Positions 41,901-47,632 are shown, numbered from the stretch's first letter. The stretch is 64,000 nt of DNA from Apostichopus japonicus (GCF_037975245.1 NC_092562.1:25925054-25989053); one strand, 5' to 3'. Translations and numbers: made by a program. The notes: generated from the letters alone by a model not told the origin.

Positions 41901-44657
41901 GAAGCATTAAGCAGATCTTGCCTGTAAGAAAACCCGCCCCAGGTACCCCACTTTTCCCGTAAAAACTGGGGTACCCTACCCCGACCTACCAGACCAATGG
42001 CTCATTCCTTTTTACGGAAAAAGGTTGGGTATCTAGGACGGAATTTCTTATAGGCAAGGTCTGTGTAATGGAAAGATTTCTGTGGTGAAAGATCTATATT
42101 TACAAACAACAACGGTTGAAGCTTTTTGTGACAGTAATGCTGGACGTTGCATACATGTTCTGAAGATGTGATGGTCAATTCTTACTGCTGACCAGGTTTA
42201 TTCTGACTAAATGACAAACCAGCTTCTCCAGAAAGTACTTTCAGAAAGGGGTTTTCTTTAGTGTTTTGTTTGGTTTCCATGGTGAAGCATTCCTCTCCCT
42301 CTATGCATGTTAGATAGTTCCATGTTTGAGTTCTTGCAAGATGTGTTTGTTGTATTTAATCATATTTTAGTTAATATATTACATTTCATTCTCTTACCTC
42401 AGGTCAGACAGGAAGGAGCAGCTGGTCTGTGTAATCTACTTGTAGGTGATGAAAAATTCCCCTTTAAGAAACTGGTTGTCAATAGTCTAATGGCTACGGT
42501 CGAGGTAAATATTTTAAGATTTCAAGGGTTACAAATCAGTTTTTCCCAAGGTTTCTTGAAATTTTTTAAAAGATTTTCCGTTTCCTCGGTCGTTTCTGCA
42601 AAACTTATTACTAGAATGTCAATGGATTATTATATTCTTGTTTGTAACGAGAAGAGCACATATAGAACACTCTAATAGTTGGATCATTTAATATGCAAAA
42701 ATTGATAAAAACTTTCTGCTATTACAGACATGTCTAGATGACATTCCACTCCAGCTGAAGTTTGCAGATGCCCTTGTCACTGCCCTGGAAGGTCATAGGT
42801 CGTATAAATCCAGAGACCCCTGGAGGGAGGCATCTCGCCGAAGAGACGGCAAAGCACAAGCGACGAATGGGGATCTGGAGAAAGTATTTGATGCGCTGCT
42901 AAGGAATGAAGAGTACCAAGAGGTAGGCCAATGACCACCCTCCCTCCCCTCCCTTTCCCTCCCCTCTCGTCCCCTCCCCTCCCCTCCCCTCTCTTTTTCC
43001 CCCTCCCCATCTTCCGTACCCCATCTTCCCTACCCTATATCATGGTTTCTTTTTGCAGTTCTCTTCAGTTGCCATTTGTCTTAGACTTTTGTTTGCTATA
43101 ATGTCCAGCTGTTTTCAATTGCCTATATATATCATGTCAATGGGCTTTTCCTTAATATTTCAACATAGATTAGATAACTTTCATTGTAGATGACGTAATT
43201 TAAAATTTGAACTTTTAAACTCTAATTAATGAAATAATTTCCACAAATATGATATTAGTTATATATATATGTATATATATATTTATTGCAGAGTGCCAGC
43301 ATCTACTTCTTAGTACTAATGGAGGCCTATAGATACCACCCTTATGTCCAGGTGAATATTTTAATTTTTTTTTTTATCCCATTTGTTTCTACACTTTACA
43401 ATAATCGTGTTTCATTATGTCTCATAGCTGCACTTTTCAATCACAATTTTGACTAAGAATGTAAAGTATTTGTTAACTAAACAAAGCCGGTATCAAGATG
43501 AGATTTAATAGAAAGATCTTATATAGAGACAATCGATTCGAACAGACGCACACTGCCAGGCCAAAAAATAAATAACATTCCATTTGTGTGATACAGATAA
43601 AGATATAAAAACATATAATATGGCTGTCTCTTTTGCTGGGGTATTATTTCACAATGTCAACAGGAGACAAAGTTTTTCATTTTTGGTGTGTTTTTGTCAT
43701 GATGTAATGAAATGGTATCTGCTAAACCATCATCAGTATATCAGCTAATTGTTAAAAGAGCAATGAGTAGCAGCAAATGCATGGAAGCACCTGGCAAAAT
43801 ACCTGCAGAAAATAGTGAAGAGAAATTATAAACAGAAGTAAAATATATAAGGGGAAAGTAGGTAACCCTTTGAATATAACCATCAAAAGCTATTCATCTA
43901 ACTGTTTGGGTAGATTACACCTCTTTTTATGTGCAAATTTCTTTGTCAGTTACTGAATGAAAAATTTAACCATTTTCATGTTGTCTTCTTTACTTTTCAG
44001 AAACAATTTAATGTTTTGAAAACTTTCATAACCAAAACTGTGAGGACAATGGAAGGTGAGGATATATTATAGTAGCCTGTAGTATATTATAGTAGCCTGT
44101 AGTATATTATAGTAGCCTGTAGTATATTATAGTCAGTATCGGCCCCAAATTATAGCACGCTATATTTGCTAGAAGTTTTCAAAAAGTGCTTTCCTGGAGG
44201 TCTTAACTCTCCAAATTGTTTTCAGACATTTTTAATGTACACACAAGATGACTGAATGTCCCAGTGAGGAAAATTTCCTAGTTGTAATAAGAACAGTTAA
44301 GAATTTTGACCAAAGGTGACCATATTTGAATATCTAGCATATTTGGGGCCAATACAGCATACCTTTAAATTTTTTACTTTTTTTTTCTTTTATCTCTTCC
44401 AAAGTAACAGACTAGTATTAAACACTGTACGCATGAATGTAGTCTGTGGAGAAGATGTTTGACAGATCTTGTAGCTCCAAATGAACAAGATATTATTCTA
44501 AATTAGCCAAGCGCATGGCTTCTTAACTGCTGTGTTTGAAAATCCTGGAGAATCTCACAAGACTTTTTATTTTATTTCCTCAGAATCGGGCGTCTTGGGA
44601 GAGATAGGAGAGGAAGATAAGCTACGAGTAATGCAGTGTCTAGTTAGACTCAAGTAA
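76..44657 (+). CDS. Giant LU-mucin-FN3 transmembrane pseudokinase fused to an ECM29-like HEAT region (5' partial, 52 exons)
   Basis: Seen: 52 exons bounded by AG/GT with matching phases join into one frame of at least 5,184 residues, stop TAA at 44655. Order: ten Ly6/uPAR domains alternating with mucin-like exons (76-28050), FN3 (28332-28610), one membrane helix (29546-29754), a tyrosine-kinase-like domain (30394-35779), then about 567 residues like the middle of ECM29 (36324-44657). Known: LU domains are small disulfide-rich extracellular folds; ECM29 is a HEAT-repeat adaptor of the 26S proteasome. Inference: a type I surface glycoprotein with a long O-glycosylated stalk and a cytoplasmic pseudokinase plus HEAT tail. 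The start codon and signal peptide lie upstream of the window. Alternative: the ECM29-like exons form a separate, truncated gene, since retention of the intron after exon 39 would stop the frame at 35792. Transcript evidence is lacking, so individual exons are firmer than the complete model. Confidence 0.7.
420..845 (+). repeat. Intronic imperfect direct repeats
   Basis: About six irregularly spaced copies of a motif containing GTGTTGCAATGACTCCAGTC followed by GTGCCTGGACT, several also carrying GTAAGTTAATATGCATTTCA. They lie in the intron between exons 1 and 2. Spacing varies from about 50 to 95 bp, so this is a scrambled rather than a clean tandem array. Confidence 0.7.
1251..1460 (+). CDS. 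Exon 2: LU domain 1, second half
   Basis: Phase 1-1, 210 bp. It carries RGCFP, a central Cys, then GRVCFCDSDLCN, the closing Cys-x-Cys and C-N signature of LU domains. Exons 1 and 2 together supply all ten cysteines. Confidence 0.88.
1802..2746 (+). CDS. Exon 3: mucin-like Ser/Thr exon with 123-bp repeats
   Basis: 315 codons, phase 1-1. A 41-residue unit (123 bp) recurs about seven times, with GATxCTCCAGCTAG markers at 1846, 1969, 2092, 2215, 2338, 2461 and 2584. The protein is almost wholly T, S, A, G, V and P with no cysteine, as expected of an O-glycosylated stalk. The unit differs in length from the 81-bp unit of later mucin exons but shares the TDTPASP core, so the two are probably related. 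Confidence 0.85.
1846..2706 (+). repeat. 123-bp coding minisatellite
   Basis: Tandem array at exactly 123-bp spacing inside exon 3, about seven units, in frame. It consists of shorter T-V-S-G-A-T-Q-A-S-like subunits, suggesting it grew from a smaller repeat. Confidence 0.9.
3074..3193 (+). CDS. Exon 4: LU domain 2, first half
   Basis: Phase 1-1, 120 bp. It reads FRCYICFDQESC, then FETCPDNSICLTRNVTATY. This is the founder-like version of the exon repeated in modules 3-7; here the residue after ESC is Ala. Confidence 0.87.
3725..3934 (+). CDS. Exon 5: LU domain 2, second half
   Basis: Phase 1-1, 210 bp, with FRGCFPSDL, DGC and GRVCFCDTDLCN. Its N-terminus (GAGEFRQ) differs from the GPVVSTQ shared by modules 3-7, marking module 2 as the more diverged relative. 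Confidence 0.87.
4469..6337 (+). CDS. Exon 6: mucin-like exon, 21 units of the 27-residue repeat
   Basis: 623 codons, phase 1-1. A short unique lead containing PPTPETISPDGATDSQSN is followed by 21 in-frame 81-bp units (AGT markers at 4576 and 6277, 1,701 bp apart) and a unique tail GRMSSTLMAETSTQ. The unit core is TDTPASPVTDGTAGSTVSG; 11 of 27 residues are Ser or Thr, three are Pro and two Asp, with no Cys, Lys or Arg. Confidence 0.87.
4576..6279 (+). repeat. 81-bp coding minisatellite, 21 units
   Basis: Exact 81-bp period throughout with scattered single-base variants (for example GGT/GTT after TGAT, TCA/CCA in the CCAGCCAG core). Because 81 is divisible by three, gain or loss of units keeps the frame. 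Confidence 0.95.
6810..6929 (+). CDS. Exon 7: LU domain 3, first half
   Basis: Phase 1-1, begins D-L-R-C-Y-I-C after a CATCAG acceptor that modules 4-7 share. It ends NVTATSSI, where its later copies have NVTATYLI. Confidence 0.87.
7416..7625 (+). CDS. Exon 8: LU domain 3, second half
   Basis: Phase 1-1, with GPVVSTQDDLFRGCFPSDL and GRVCFCDTDLCNIEEVSREIP. The ending IEEVSREIP distinguishes it from modules 4-7 (SEEVSKEFP). Confidence 0.88.
8224..9201 (+). CDS. Exon 9: mucin-like exon, 10 units
   Basis: 326 codons, phase 1-1, ten 81-bp units (markers 8331 to 9141, 810 bp). The lead and GRMSSTLMAETSTQ tail match exon 6. Confidence 0.87.
9598..9717 (+). CDS. Exon 10: LU domain 4, first half
   Basis: Phase 1-1, CYICSDQESCSES. 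First exon of the near-identical module block 4-7; it differs from exons 13, 16 and 19 at the base that makes SCS rather than SCT. Confidence 0.88.
10205..10414 (+). CDS. Exon 11: LU domain 4, second half
   Basis: Phase 1-1; ends LCNSEEVSKEFP before GTAAGT. The protein is the same as exons 14, 17 and 20 as far as I can read. Confidence 0.88.
10919..11896 (+). CDS. Exon 12: mucin-like exon, 10 units
   Basis: 326 codons, phase 1-1, ten 81-bp units (markers 11026 to 11836). It lacks one unit that exons 15 and 18 contain, which alone explains the shorter spacing between modules 4 and 5. Confidence 0.87.
12294..12413 (+). CDS. Exon 13: LU domain 5, first half
   Basis: Phase 1-1, CYICSDQESCTES; starts 2,696 bp after exon 10. 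Confidence 0.88.
12901..13110 (+). CDS. Exon 14: LU domain 5, second half
   Basis: Phase 1-1; carries FRGCFPSDL and GRVCFCDTDLCN. The flanking introns match modules 4, 6 and 7 almost base for base. Confidence 0.88.
13615..14673 (+). CDS. Exon 15: mucin-like exon, 11 units
   Basis: 353 codons, phase 1-1, eleven 81-bp units (markers 13722 to 14613). Variants such as GSIPVS and ATSVS occur at the same relative unit as in exon 18, showing that whole-module copying followed unit divergence. Confidence 0.87.
15071..15190 (+). CDS. Exon 16: LU domain 6, first half
   Basis: Phase 1-1; starts 2,777 bp after exon 13, exactly 81 bp more than the previous module step. Confidence 0.88.
15678..15887 (+). 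CDS. Exon 17: LU domain 6, second half
   Basis: Phase 1-1, same reading as exon 14. The poly-A run in the following intron is shorter than in its sisters. Confidence 0.88.
16391..17449 (+). CDS. Exon 18: mucin-like exon, 11 units
   Basis: 353 codons, phase 1-1, eleven units (markers 16498 to 17389). One unit reads TDGRAGS, the only basic residue I noticed in the 27-residue arrays. Confidence 0.87.
17847..17966 (+). CDS. Exon 19: LU domain 7, first half
   Basis: Phase 1-1, starts 2,776 bp after exon 16; sequence as exon 16. Confidence 0.88.
18454..18663 (+). CDS. Exon 20: LU domain 7, second half
   Basis: Phase 1-1; a silent C-to-T change (TTCTTTGAC) separates it from exon 17. Confidence 0.88.
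19168..21210 (+). CDS. Exon 21: longest mucin-like exon, about 24 units
   Basis: 681 codons, phase 1-1. About 24 units of the 81-bp repeat; one unit near 21007 lacks a codon (VSTAPAS instead of VSTDTPAS), so it is three bases short. It ends TDGTTTS and lacks the GRMSSTLMAETSTQ tail of the other mucin exons, so its 3' end is either ancestral or secondarily altered. Confidence 0.87.
19275..21190 (+). repeat. 81-bp coding minisatellite, about 24 units
   Basis: Largest array in the window. Early units are nearly identical, later ones (after 20,700) more divergent, as expected if homogenisation acts mainly on the 5' part. Confidence 0.95.
21499..21618 (+). CDS. Exon 22: LU domain 8, first half
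   Basis: Phase 1-1: YRCYTCLGEEQCSGDNVPF, then ICNANEICITRNITATFGL. It is as diverged as exon 1 and not part of the recent expansion. Confidence 0.87.
22281..22490 (+). CDS. Exon 23: LU domain 8, second half
   Basis: Phase 1-1, 210 bp: FRGCFNKNL, ETVCLAGRDYF and GTVCFCRTDLCN. The acceptor is CGAAAG with a weak pyrimidine tract, as in the other B exons. Confidence 0.86.
23368..23496 (+). CDS. Exon 24: short Thr-rich linker
   Basis: 43 codons, phase 1-1, about half Thr (for example TTLRTTTPQTTTVVTTAATT). It is a mucin-like linker without the 27-residue unit, ending TRPPTTQ before GTAAGG. Confidence 0.83.
23527..24180 (+). repeat. Intronic 27-bp minisatellite with a TA tract
   Basis: GGATCA markers at 23535, 23562, 23588, 23614, 23641, 23668 and 23695 give a 26-27 bp unit of the form TATGGGGATCAATTTTGTAA. 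The array continues beyond an interrupting TATATA stretch (23,960-24,010). It lies in the intron between exons 24 and 25. Confidence 0.88.
24542..24661 (+). CDS. Exon 25: LU domain 9, first half
   Basis: Phase 1-1: FGCYKCVDESTCAEDNVPLE, then ICDQGEICATANITGFYLL. Confidence 0.85.
24690..24935. repeat. Possible dispersed repeat in the intron
   Basis: AT-rich lead, then TAGATTTATATAGCAC and a segment ending near GGTCTTTCATCTG. The TTTATATAGC...AAAGTGCTTTA pattern resembles interspersed repeats I have met in marine animal genomes. There is no internal evidence such as target duplications, so this is tentative. Confidence 0.35.
25246..25458 (+). CDS. Exon 26: LU domain 9, second half
   Basis: Phase 1-1, 213 bp: FRQCIPK, SGCISAQRYYDY and GRVCFCDTHLCN. 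Arg-Gln-Cys replaces the Arg-Gly-Cys of other modules. Confidence 0.86.
25623..25685 (+). CDS. Exon 27: 21-residue linker
   Basis: Phase 1-1, 63 bp, TTPPSVASTDVTVSAGSSVP. It sits where the mucin exons lie in earlier modules and is the shortest such linker; ACTATAG acceptor, AAGTAAGT donor. Confidence 0.7.
26305..26421 (+). CDS. Exon 28: LU domain 10, first half
   Basis: Phase 1-1, 117 bp: IDCYVCTTEEECKMETVPSK, then MCKPDEICITVNIS. Confidence 0.85.
26640..27540 (+). repeat. Intronic AT-rich 147-bp tandem repeat
   Basis: The marker GTTGC/GATGC falls at 26746, 26893, 27040, 27187 and 27334, exactly 147 bp apart. Each unit appears to consist of three diverged subunits of about 49 bp containing AACATACA(A/G)TTAAATACAAT. 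The flanks decay into looser TACAAT-rich sequence. Confidence 0.92.
27847..28050 (+). CDS. Exon 29: LU domain 10, second half
   Basis: Phase 1-1, 204 bp: RDCAPES, GECISSLRYIEL and GRACFCEFDLCN. It is followed directly by the FN3 exon with no mucin linker. Confidence 0.86.
28332..28610 (+). CDS. Exon 30: fibronectin type III domain
   Basis: Phase 1-1, 93 codons. LIIRWSY (strand B/C Trp), DGFIIQLRPMG, then LREFRLTDLG and ELVRLIAVDRD follow the FN3 pattern of a Trp in the first sheet and a Leu-rich E-F turn. The membrane-proximal position suits an FN3 domain in a receptor. The domain is slightly short and the match is by pattern only. Confidence 0.75.
29546..29754 (+). CDS. Exon 31: transmembrane segment and juxtamembrane region
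   Basis: Enters in phase 1, leaves in phase 0. About 24 hydrophobic residues (WVAIILAVVACTVIIVIAIT) are followed by a basic stop-transfer AGRKYWK and an acidic stretch DDDEDLLPL. The change from the all-phase-1 extracellular exons to mixed phases begins here. Confidence 0.9.
30394..30616 (+). CDS. Exon 32: juxtamembrane and start of the kinase-like N-lobe
   Basis: Phase 0 to 1. After a Ser-rich stretch comes ITIGKVCLSEDTHDIFHGQI, the place of the kinase beta1-beta2 strands. The glycine-rich loop is absent, and the beta3 motif reads V-Y-L-R where active kinases have V-A-x-K. Confidence 0.8.
31338..31439 (+). CDS. Exon 33: kinase-like alphaC region
   Basis: Phase 1 to 1. VREELTALKLIADNPHVIPF fits the alphaC helix and beta4 of tyrosine kinases, with the alphaC Glu apparently kept. 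The reading frame ends at the GTGAG donor. Confidence 0.8.
31474..31600 (+). repeat. 44-bp tandem repeat, three copies
   Basis: GAGGCTTGAACAAAATAAGG starts at 31476, 31520 and 31564. It is intronic, just downstream of exon 33. Confidence 0.9.
31922..32112 (+). CDS. Exon 34: kinase-like hinge, alphaD and alphaE
   Basis: Phase 1 to 0. YYLIFGRDEISRLDVWLKDL covers hinge and alphaD, and LLQFGVDVVNGLGHLASVN matches alphaE of receptor tyrosine kinases. Confidence 0.82.
32704..32817 (+). CDS. Exon 35: degenerate catalytic loop
   Basis: Phase 0 to 0. CVAHHLGAKNVVL aligns with C-V-H-R-D-L-A-A-R-N: the HRD triplet is A-H-H, so the catalytic Asp is missing, while the Asn is kept. IADYPPS aligns with the DFG segment; Asp stays but F-G becomes Y-P. 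Confidence 0.84.
33000..33310 (+). repeat. Degenerate CAGCCCTACACATC repeat
   Basis: Intronic run of about fifteen short units built on CAGCCCTA(C/T)(A/G)CATC. Spacing is irregular. Confidence 0.85.
33532..33602 (+). CDS. Exon 36: kinase-like activation segment end
   Basis: Phase 0 to 2. DSRWMAFETLLYNTYSSKTT aligns with the tyrosine-kinase motif R-W-M-A-P-E; the P is F here. Confidence 0.85.
34157..34197 (+). CDS. Exon 37: kinase-like alphaF, 41-bp microexon
   Basis: Phase 2 to 1. WSCGLILWEIMSYG matches the W-S-F-G-V-L-L-W-E-I segment of receptor tyrosine kinases almost residue for residue. Confidence 0.85.
34588..34684 (+). CDS. Exon 38: kinase-like alphaG
   Basis: Phase 1 to 2. QKPFSEVQLEDIWQHLAGGN corresponds to the P-Y-x-x-(L/M) segment after alphaF. 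Confidence 0.82.
35674..35779 (+). CDS. Exon 39: kinase-like C-terminus
   Basis: Phase 2 to 0. FDIIKRCLLVEPKERLSIEL matches the subdomain XI pattern with its conserved Cys and Arg. The donor is CAG/GTATGG. If unspliced, the frame would stop at 35792, giving a conventional end for a receptor kinase. Confidence 0.83.
36324..36434 (+). CDS. Exon 40: junction exon leading into the ECM29-like region
   Basis: Phase 0 to 0, preceded by a strong pyrimidine-rich CTACAG acceptor. LKILCKENSRQSSLLLELLA resembles a HEAT helix and only weakly the ECM29 segment at the corresponding position. Exon 39 also ends in phase 0, so splicing 39 to 40 keeps the frame. Confidence 0.72.
36912..37018 (+). CDS. Exon 41: ECM29-like HEAT segment
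   Basis: Phase 0 to 2. MAVQYAAAAFPADNVLSKFV, then LLQACGDE, matches the ECM29 segment with F-P-S-D-H-I-P-S-R-Y and A-A-G-D. Confidence 0.8.
37665..37803 (+). CDS. Exon 42: ECM29-like segment
   Basis: Phase 2 to 0. It ends MMPSFPAMVMHVKQQ; human ECM29 has M-P-S-F-P-E-M-V at this position, a highly diagnostic motif. Confidence 0.85.
38266..38360. repeat. Possible retroelement tail fragment in the intron
   Basis: GTGAAGAAGATCCTGCTAGG followed by ATCGAAAAGTCAGGCC has the shape of a small stem-loop common at ends of LINE or Penelope-like elements. No open frame or target duplication accompanies it, so this is tentative. Confidence 0.3.
38500..38589 (+). CDS. Exon 43: ECM29-like segment
   Basis: Phase 0 to 0. 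VFNIPFNPVAYQK corresponds to the ECM29 motif V-L-P-F-N-P-A-A-F. Confidence 0.85.
38785..39132 (+). repeat. Tandem duplication of about 168 bp in the intron
   Basis: The segment with TACAAACAGTATGTTACATG through GTCGGCCGCCAAGGAGGTAC and CCGTCCTATGTTATATTTG occurs twice in direct orientation with few differences. Confidence 0.9.
39538..39828 (+). CDS. Exon 44: ECM29-like segment, longest exon of this part
   Basis: 97 codons, phase 0 to 0. EYLRMSLAYSCGLVPDTSS aligns with ECM29 Y-L-R-M-C-L-A-H-S-A-G-V-V-P; LTVYVGMLRQF and VYQLLEVVAMAPDHLAPPF align with the following HEAT helices. This is the strongest evidence for the ECM29 assignment. Confidence 0.92.
40167..40298 (+). CDS. Exon 45: ECM29-like HEAT segment
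   Basis: 44 codons, phase 0 to 0: LLHSEDRTVQQLTAELLGLV, a canonical HEAT helix pair. Confidence 0.85.
40899..41058 (+). CDS. Exon 46: ECM29-like HEAT segment
   Basis: Phase 0 to 1. RVSLWSLGHIISSQMKKERE, then LTEDNLYRLATEAI, parallels the ECM29 stretch in which G-S-L-L-A-L-G-F leads to S-A-T-E-T-I-G. Confidence 0.87.
41645..41832 (+). CDS. Exon 47: ECM29-like HEAT segment
   Basis: Phase 1 to 0. QAACYSLSVIAQQGPLPLP matches ECM29 A-A-C-T-A-L-G-E-I-G-R-N-G-P-L-P-I-P. Confidence 0.9.
42403..42504 (+). CDS. Exon 48: ECM29-like HEAT segment
   Basis: 34 codons, phase 0 to 0. GLCNLLVGDEKFPFKKLVVN parallels ECM29 V-G-D-G-D-F-P-H-Q-K-L-L-L. Confidence 0.88.
42728..42922 (+). CDS. Exon 49: ECM29-like segment
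   Basis: 65 codons, phase 0 to 0. PLQLKFADALVTALEGH, then SRDPWREASRR, corresponds to ECM29 I-E-L-Q-F-T-I-G-E-A-I and A-R-D-A-W. A pyrimidine-rich CCCCTCCC stretch follows in the intron. Confidence 0.87.
42936..43015 (+). repeat. Pyrimidine-rich CCCCT tract
   Basis: Intronic low-complexity run of C and T on the plus strand after exon 49. Confidence 0.85.
43292..43351 (+). CDS. Exon 50: ECM29-like HEAT segment
   Basis: 20 codons, phase 0 to 0: ASIYFLVLMEAYRYHPYVQ. It fits the ECM29 A-C-I-W-L-L-S-L-V helix position. Confidence 0.78.
44001..44055 (+). CDS. Exon 51: ECM29-like segment
   Basis: Phase 0 to 1: QFNVLKTFITKTVRTMEE. Similarity to ECM29 fades here. The next intron begins with a 20-bp tandem repeat (AGTATATTATAGTAGCCTGT, 44070-44135). 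Confidence 0.75.
44584..44657 (+). CDS. Exon 52: terminal exon with stop
   Basis: Enters in phase 1, reads SGVLGEIGEEDKLRVMQCL and ends R-L-K-stop (TAA 44655-44657). No homolog of the long C-terminal part of ECM29 follows in the next 19 kb, so the ECM29-like part is an internal fragment. Confidence 0.78.
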
Positions 44658-44821
44658 CTGGCCAGAATATAAATCTGCCAACTGGCCAGAAACCACTATA
44701 TGCTATGTCCGATGCCCTCTTGTAGAAGCACAATGTAAGACTCGGAATGTAAACCGACAATTCGACGCAAGAGGTGGGATGTATCGACTGGAAGTGTGCG
44801 TCAAAATCTTGTTGCATCCAA

Positions 44822-44827
44822 AATAAA
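44822..44827 (+). promoter_or_regulatory. Candidate poly(A) signal
   Basis: AATAAA about 165 bp after the stop; overlapping A-rich AAATAAAATAAAAAA. It would give a short 3' UTR. Another AATAAA lies near 45138. Confidence 0.55.
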
Positions 44828-44859
44828 ATAAAAAATATGTCTTGACAATGAAGTCAATT

Positions 44860-47100
44860 TGAGGATGACATTGTTACTATGGTGACCTATGGTTTGTAGA
44901 ATTTGAGCAAACAGTGGTTCAAGCATCTTGTATCAAAATATTAATAATCAAAATATTAATAATTGTTAAGTAATCCATCAAAGATGTTTCATCAGTTAGT
45001 CAGTCAGTCTATTCACAGGCTGGAACTAACTAATTAATGCCAATAATTGGCAGCAGCTTCATTTAACTACAAAGACTTAACAGAAAGGCATTTCTAACTT
45101 TTAATGGCAAGTAATATTAAACGAAAGTATTTCTCTGAATAAACTTATGTGCACAAGTTTTTGCCATGAGGGGATAACCCTGGGTTGGGGAGTGAGTGAG
45201 GGGGAGGGGATAACCCTGGGTGGGGAATGCATGAGAGGGGTATCAAGGAGGTGTAAAGGGGCTGCAGGATGAATGGGGAATAACCTGCCATTTTAGAAGT
45301 AGTGTTTATAACTTACTGATGCAAATCTGAAATGGAGATTAGAGAATCTTGTTTTGATCTATTTTGTTGTATTTTAATACGATGAAGATGTATGTATAAA
45401 TTATTTATTTTCTATTTTTATACATCGATAAAATTTGGGACCTATTAAGCAGATGTATTAAAATTTTAAATTTTGGCAACTAACTCTATTGATACTTATT
45501 ATCTATTTTGGCAACTAACTCTATTGATACTTATGATCTAATAGAGATTAATTCCATCATTCTGAGGGCATCTTTCATAGACTTTTAAGTTAACAGATGG
45601 TCTCTTAAGGAACCTCTCTTGTTTTGTATTTTCTGTTTTGGCTTCATGAGTGAGTATAGCTCCAGGACCAACAGATTGTGACATTGCTTTAGAAAGGTTG
45701 GTCAAACAAATAGTATTATTAACTCTATGAAATATTATTATTAGTAATTAATTAATTATTATTTATTAGTATTATTAATTAATTAGTATATATTATTAAA
45801 TAGTTATTAATTAGCTATTTATTATTAGTGTTAACTTTGTAATCTGCAGTTTCTCATGAAAGTGTGACCAACAACTTGACTAATTTCAATATTTATAATT
45901 GTTCATCTTTTGTGATGTCATAAAGGATTACTTTAGTCGAGTCACTACTTTACCCGCTGTCTCCCACTTCCTCCCAGTTCAAAATTCTTATCAATCTTTG
46001 CGTTCTTGTTCATGTGTTTTCCATTTTGATTTAATATGTTCTTATTAATGTTACAGTTGATGTATTCAAGTTTATTTTTTCAATCTCCCAGTTAGTCCTA
46101 TATGGTAGTATGATGGTCAAACATTTATTTACTCGCCTTCCATTTTTTGCTAGCGTAAGTGAAAATGAGGGGTGTATCATATTTAGTCAGGAATTTTAAA
46201 TATGGACAACCTAAACATGTTCAGTAGTGACAAGTTGCTGTAATGCTGCCCTCAAATACACCAAGCCAATGGCATAAGCGTTGTCATATATTAAACATGA
46301 TTGACTTTGTACCATGTCAAGTCAGCCGTCATGTTATATTTTGTTTAGTTAAGCTTTATTTCCATTTCCTGTTTGTCATACGAGACTGTCCCATTAACTC
46401 TCAGATATGTACTTATCAAACTCACGATGAAATATTTTTATTTTGTAGACTCTAGTTTGACAGTTTGCAAACCACTACCACAAAGAAATAGGTTCATTCA
46501 TACATTGCCACCCAACCTTAAGGTGGATCGCTAAACTGGTGTGGCAGACAACCGGCTTCAATCCGGTTTAAACCATTATCTTATCATCCATTAATTAGTT
46601 TTCTGATTTCTGAAATAAAACAAGGACATGGAAAGAATCCTATAGTAAAATTCTTTGCTATTCTAAACTCCATATACAGGAGCAATTTGTAAGCACCCCA
46701 GGATGTTGTGAAATCTTCTCTCCACATTTTCATATCGTAAACACTTATTATTATTATTATTAATGGAATTTGTATTTGTATGATATAGCTTTGTATAAAA
46801 TTGGTCTTATTTGATTTGTACTACTGCATTTTTATATTGGTTAATATTGAAGTATTTTATTCTATAATTAACCTATATAATTTGAATAATAATAAGAGTA
46901 AATGCCATTTAAGCATTATATTTTCAAAATTGATTAATGTAAATCCAATTTAAAGGTTACAGAAATTAAAAAAAAATTAAAAATAAATAATCTTCAATTT
47001 TATTGTATTTTTTACATATTTTGTTATATCAATTATACATAAACTGACAAGAGAAGTCCACATTGTTTGGTTACTTATGCATTCAAGCGTGCATATGTCT
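44860..47100. other. Intergenic or long 3' UTR sequence
   Basis: No supportable gene. It holds a repeated G-rich GGGGATAACCCTGGGT segment (45172-45225), a direct repeat TTTTGGCAACTAACTCTATT (about 45470 and 45508), and TTATTAAT-rich DNA (45715-45840). Confidence 0.7.
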
Positions 47101-47109
47101 GTGTGTGTG

Positions 47110-47560
47110 ACGTCTTGCTTGTAAACATATCTCAAGAAGGGAAGCTTGGACCGATCTCAAGGTGAGTAGGTGTACCACATTGAGTAGAAGAACCCTATTG
47201 TTTTTAGAGAATGTCAAAGGTCATTTGGGGTCACCAGGGGTCAAATGTGAAAACCTTGTAAACACGATATCTCTAGAAGGAAAGCTTGGACCAATCTCGT
47301 ATCTCGTGTGAAGGAGTACCACATTAAGAAAACCTACTGTATTTGTAGAGGTCAAAGTCCATTTGGGGTCACCAGTGGTCAAAATGTGAAAACCTTGAAA
47401 ACACGATATCTCAAGAAGGGAAGCTTGGACGGATCTCATATTTAGTATGTAGTTGAGACACGTTCAGTACAAGAAGCATTTTGTTTTTTATGGAGTTCAA
47501 AGGTCATTTAGAGTAACCAGACGCCAAATTGTGGAAACCTTGTTTTATAAGCTACCGTAT
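47110..47560 (+). repeat. 140-bp tandem repeat, about three copies
   Basis: AAGCTTGGAC recurs at about 47142, 47282 and 47421; units carry GGTCATTTGGGGTCACCAG and ACACGATATCTC. Confidence 0.88.
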
Positions 47561-47632
47561 CTCCCACCGACCAGCCTACCAGATAACATGTGCGTTACAC
47601 CTCATAAGAACAGGAGGCTGTTGGCAATTGGA
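47495..47632 (+). repeat. Dispersed repeat end, plus-strand copy
   Basis: The segment containing GTGGAAACCTTGTTTTATAA and GCTACCGTATCTCCCACCGA has an inverted counterpart at 59330-59462, so it is an interspersed element. It directly extends the 140-bp tandem array, which may be part of the same element. Confidence 0.8.
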
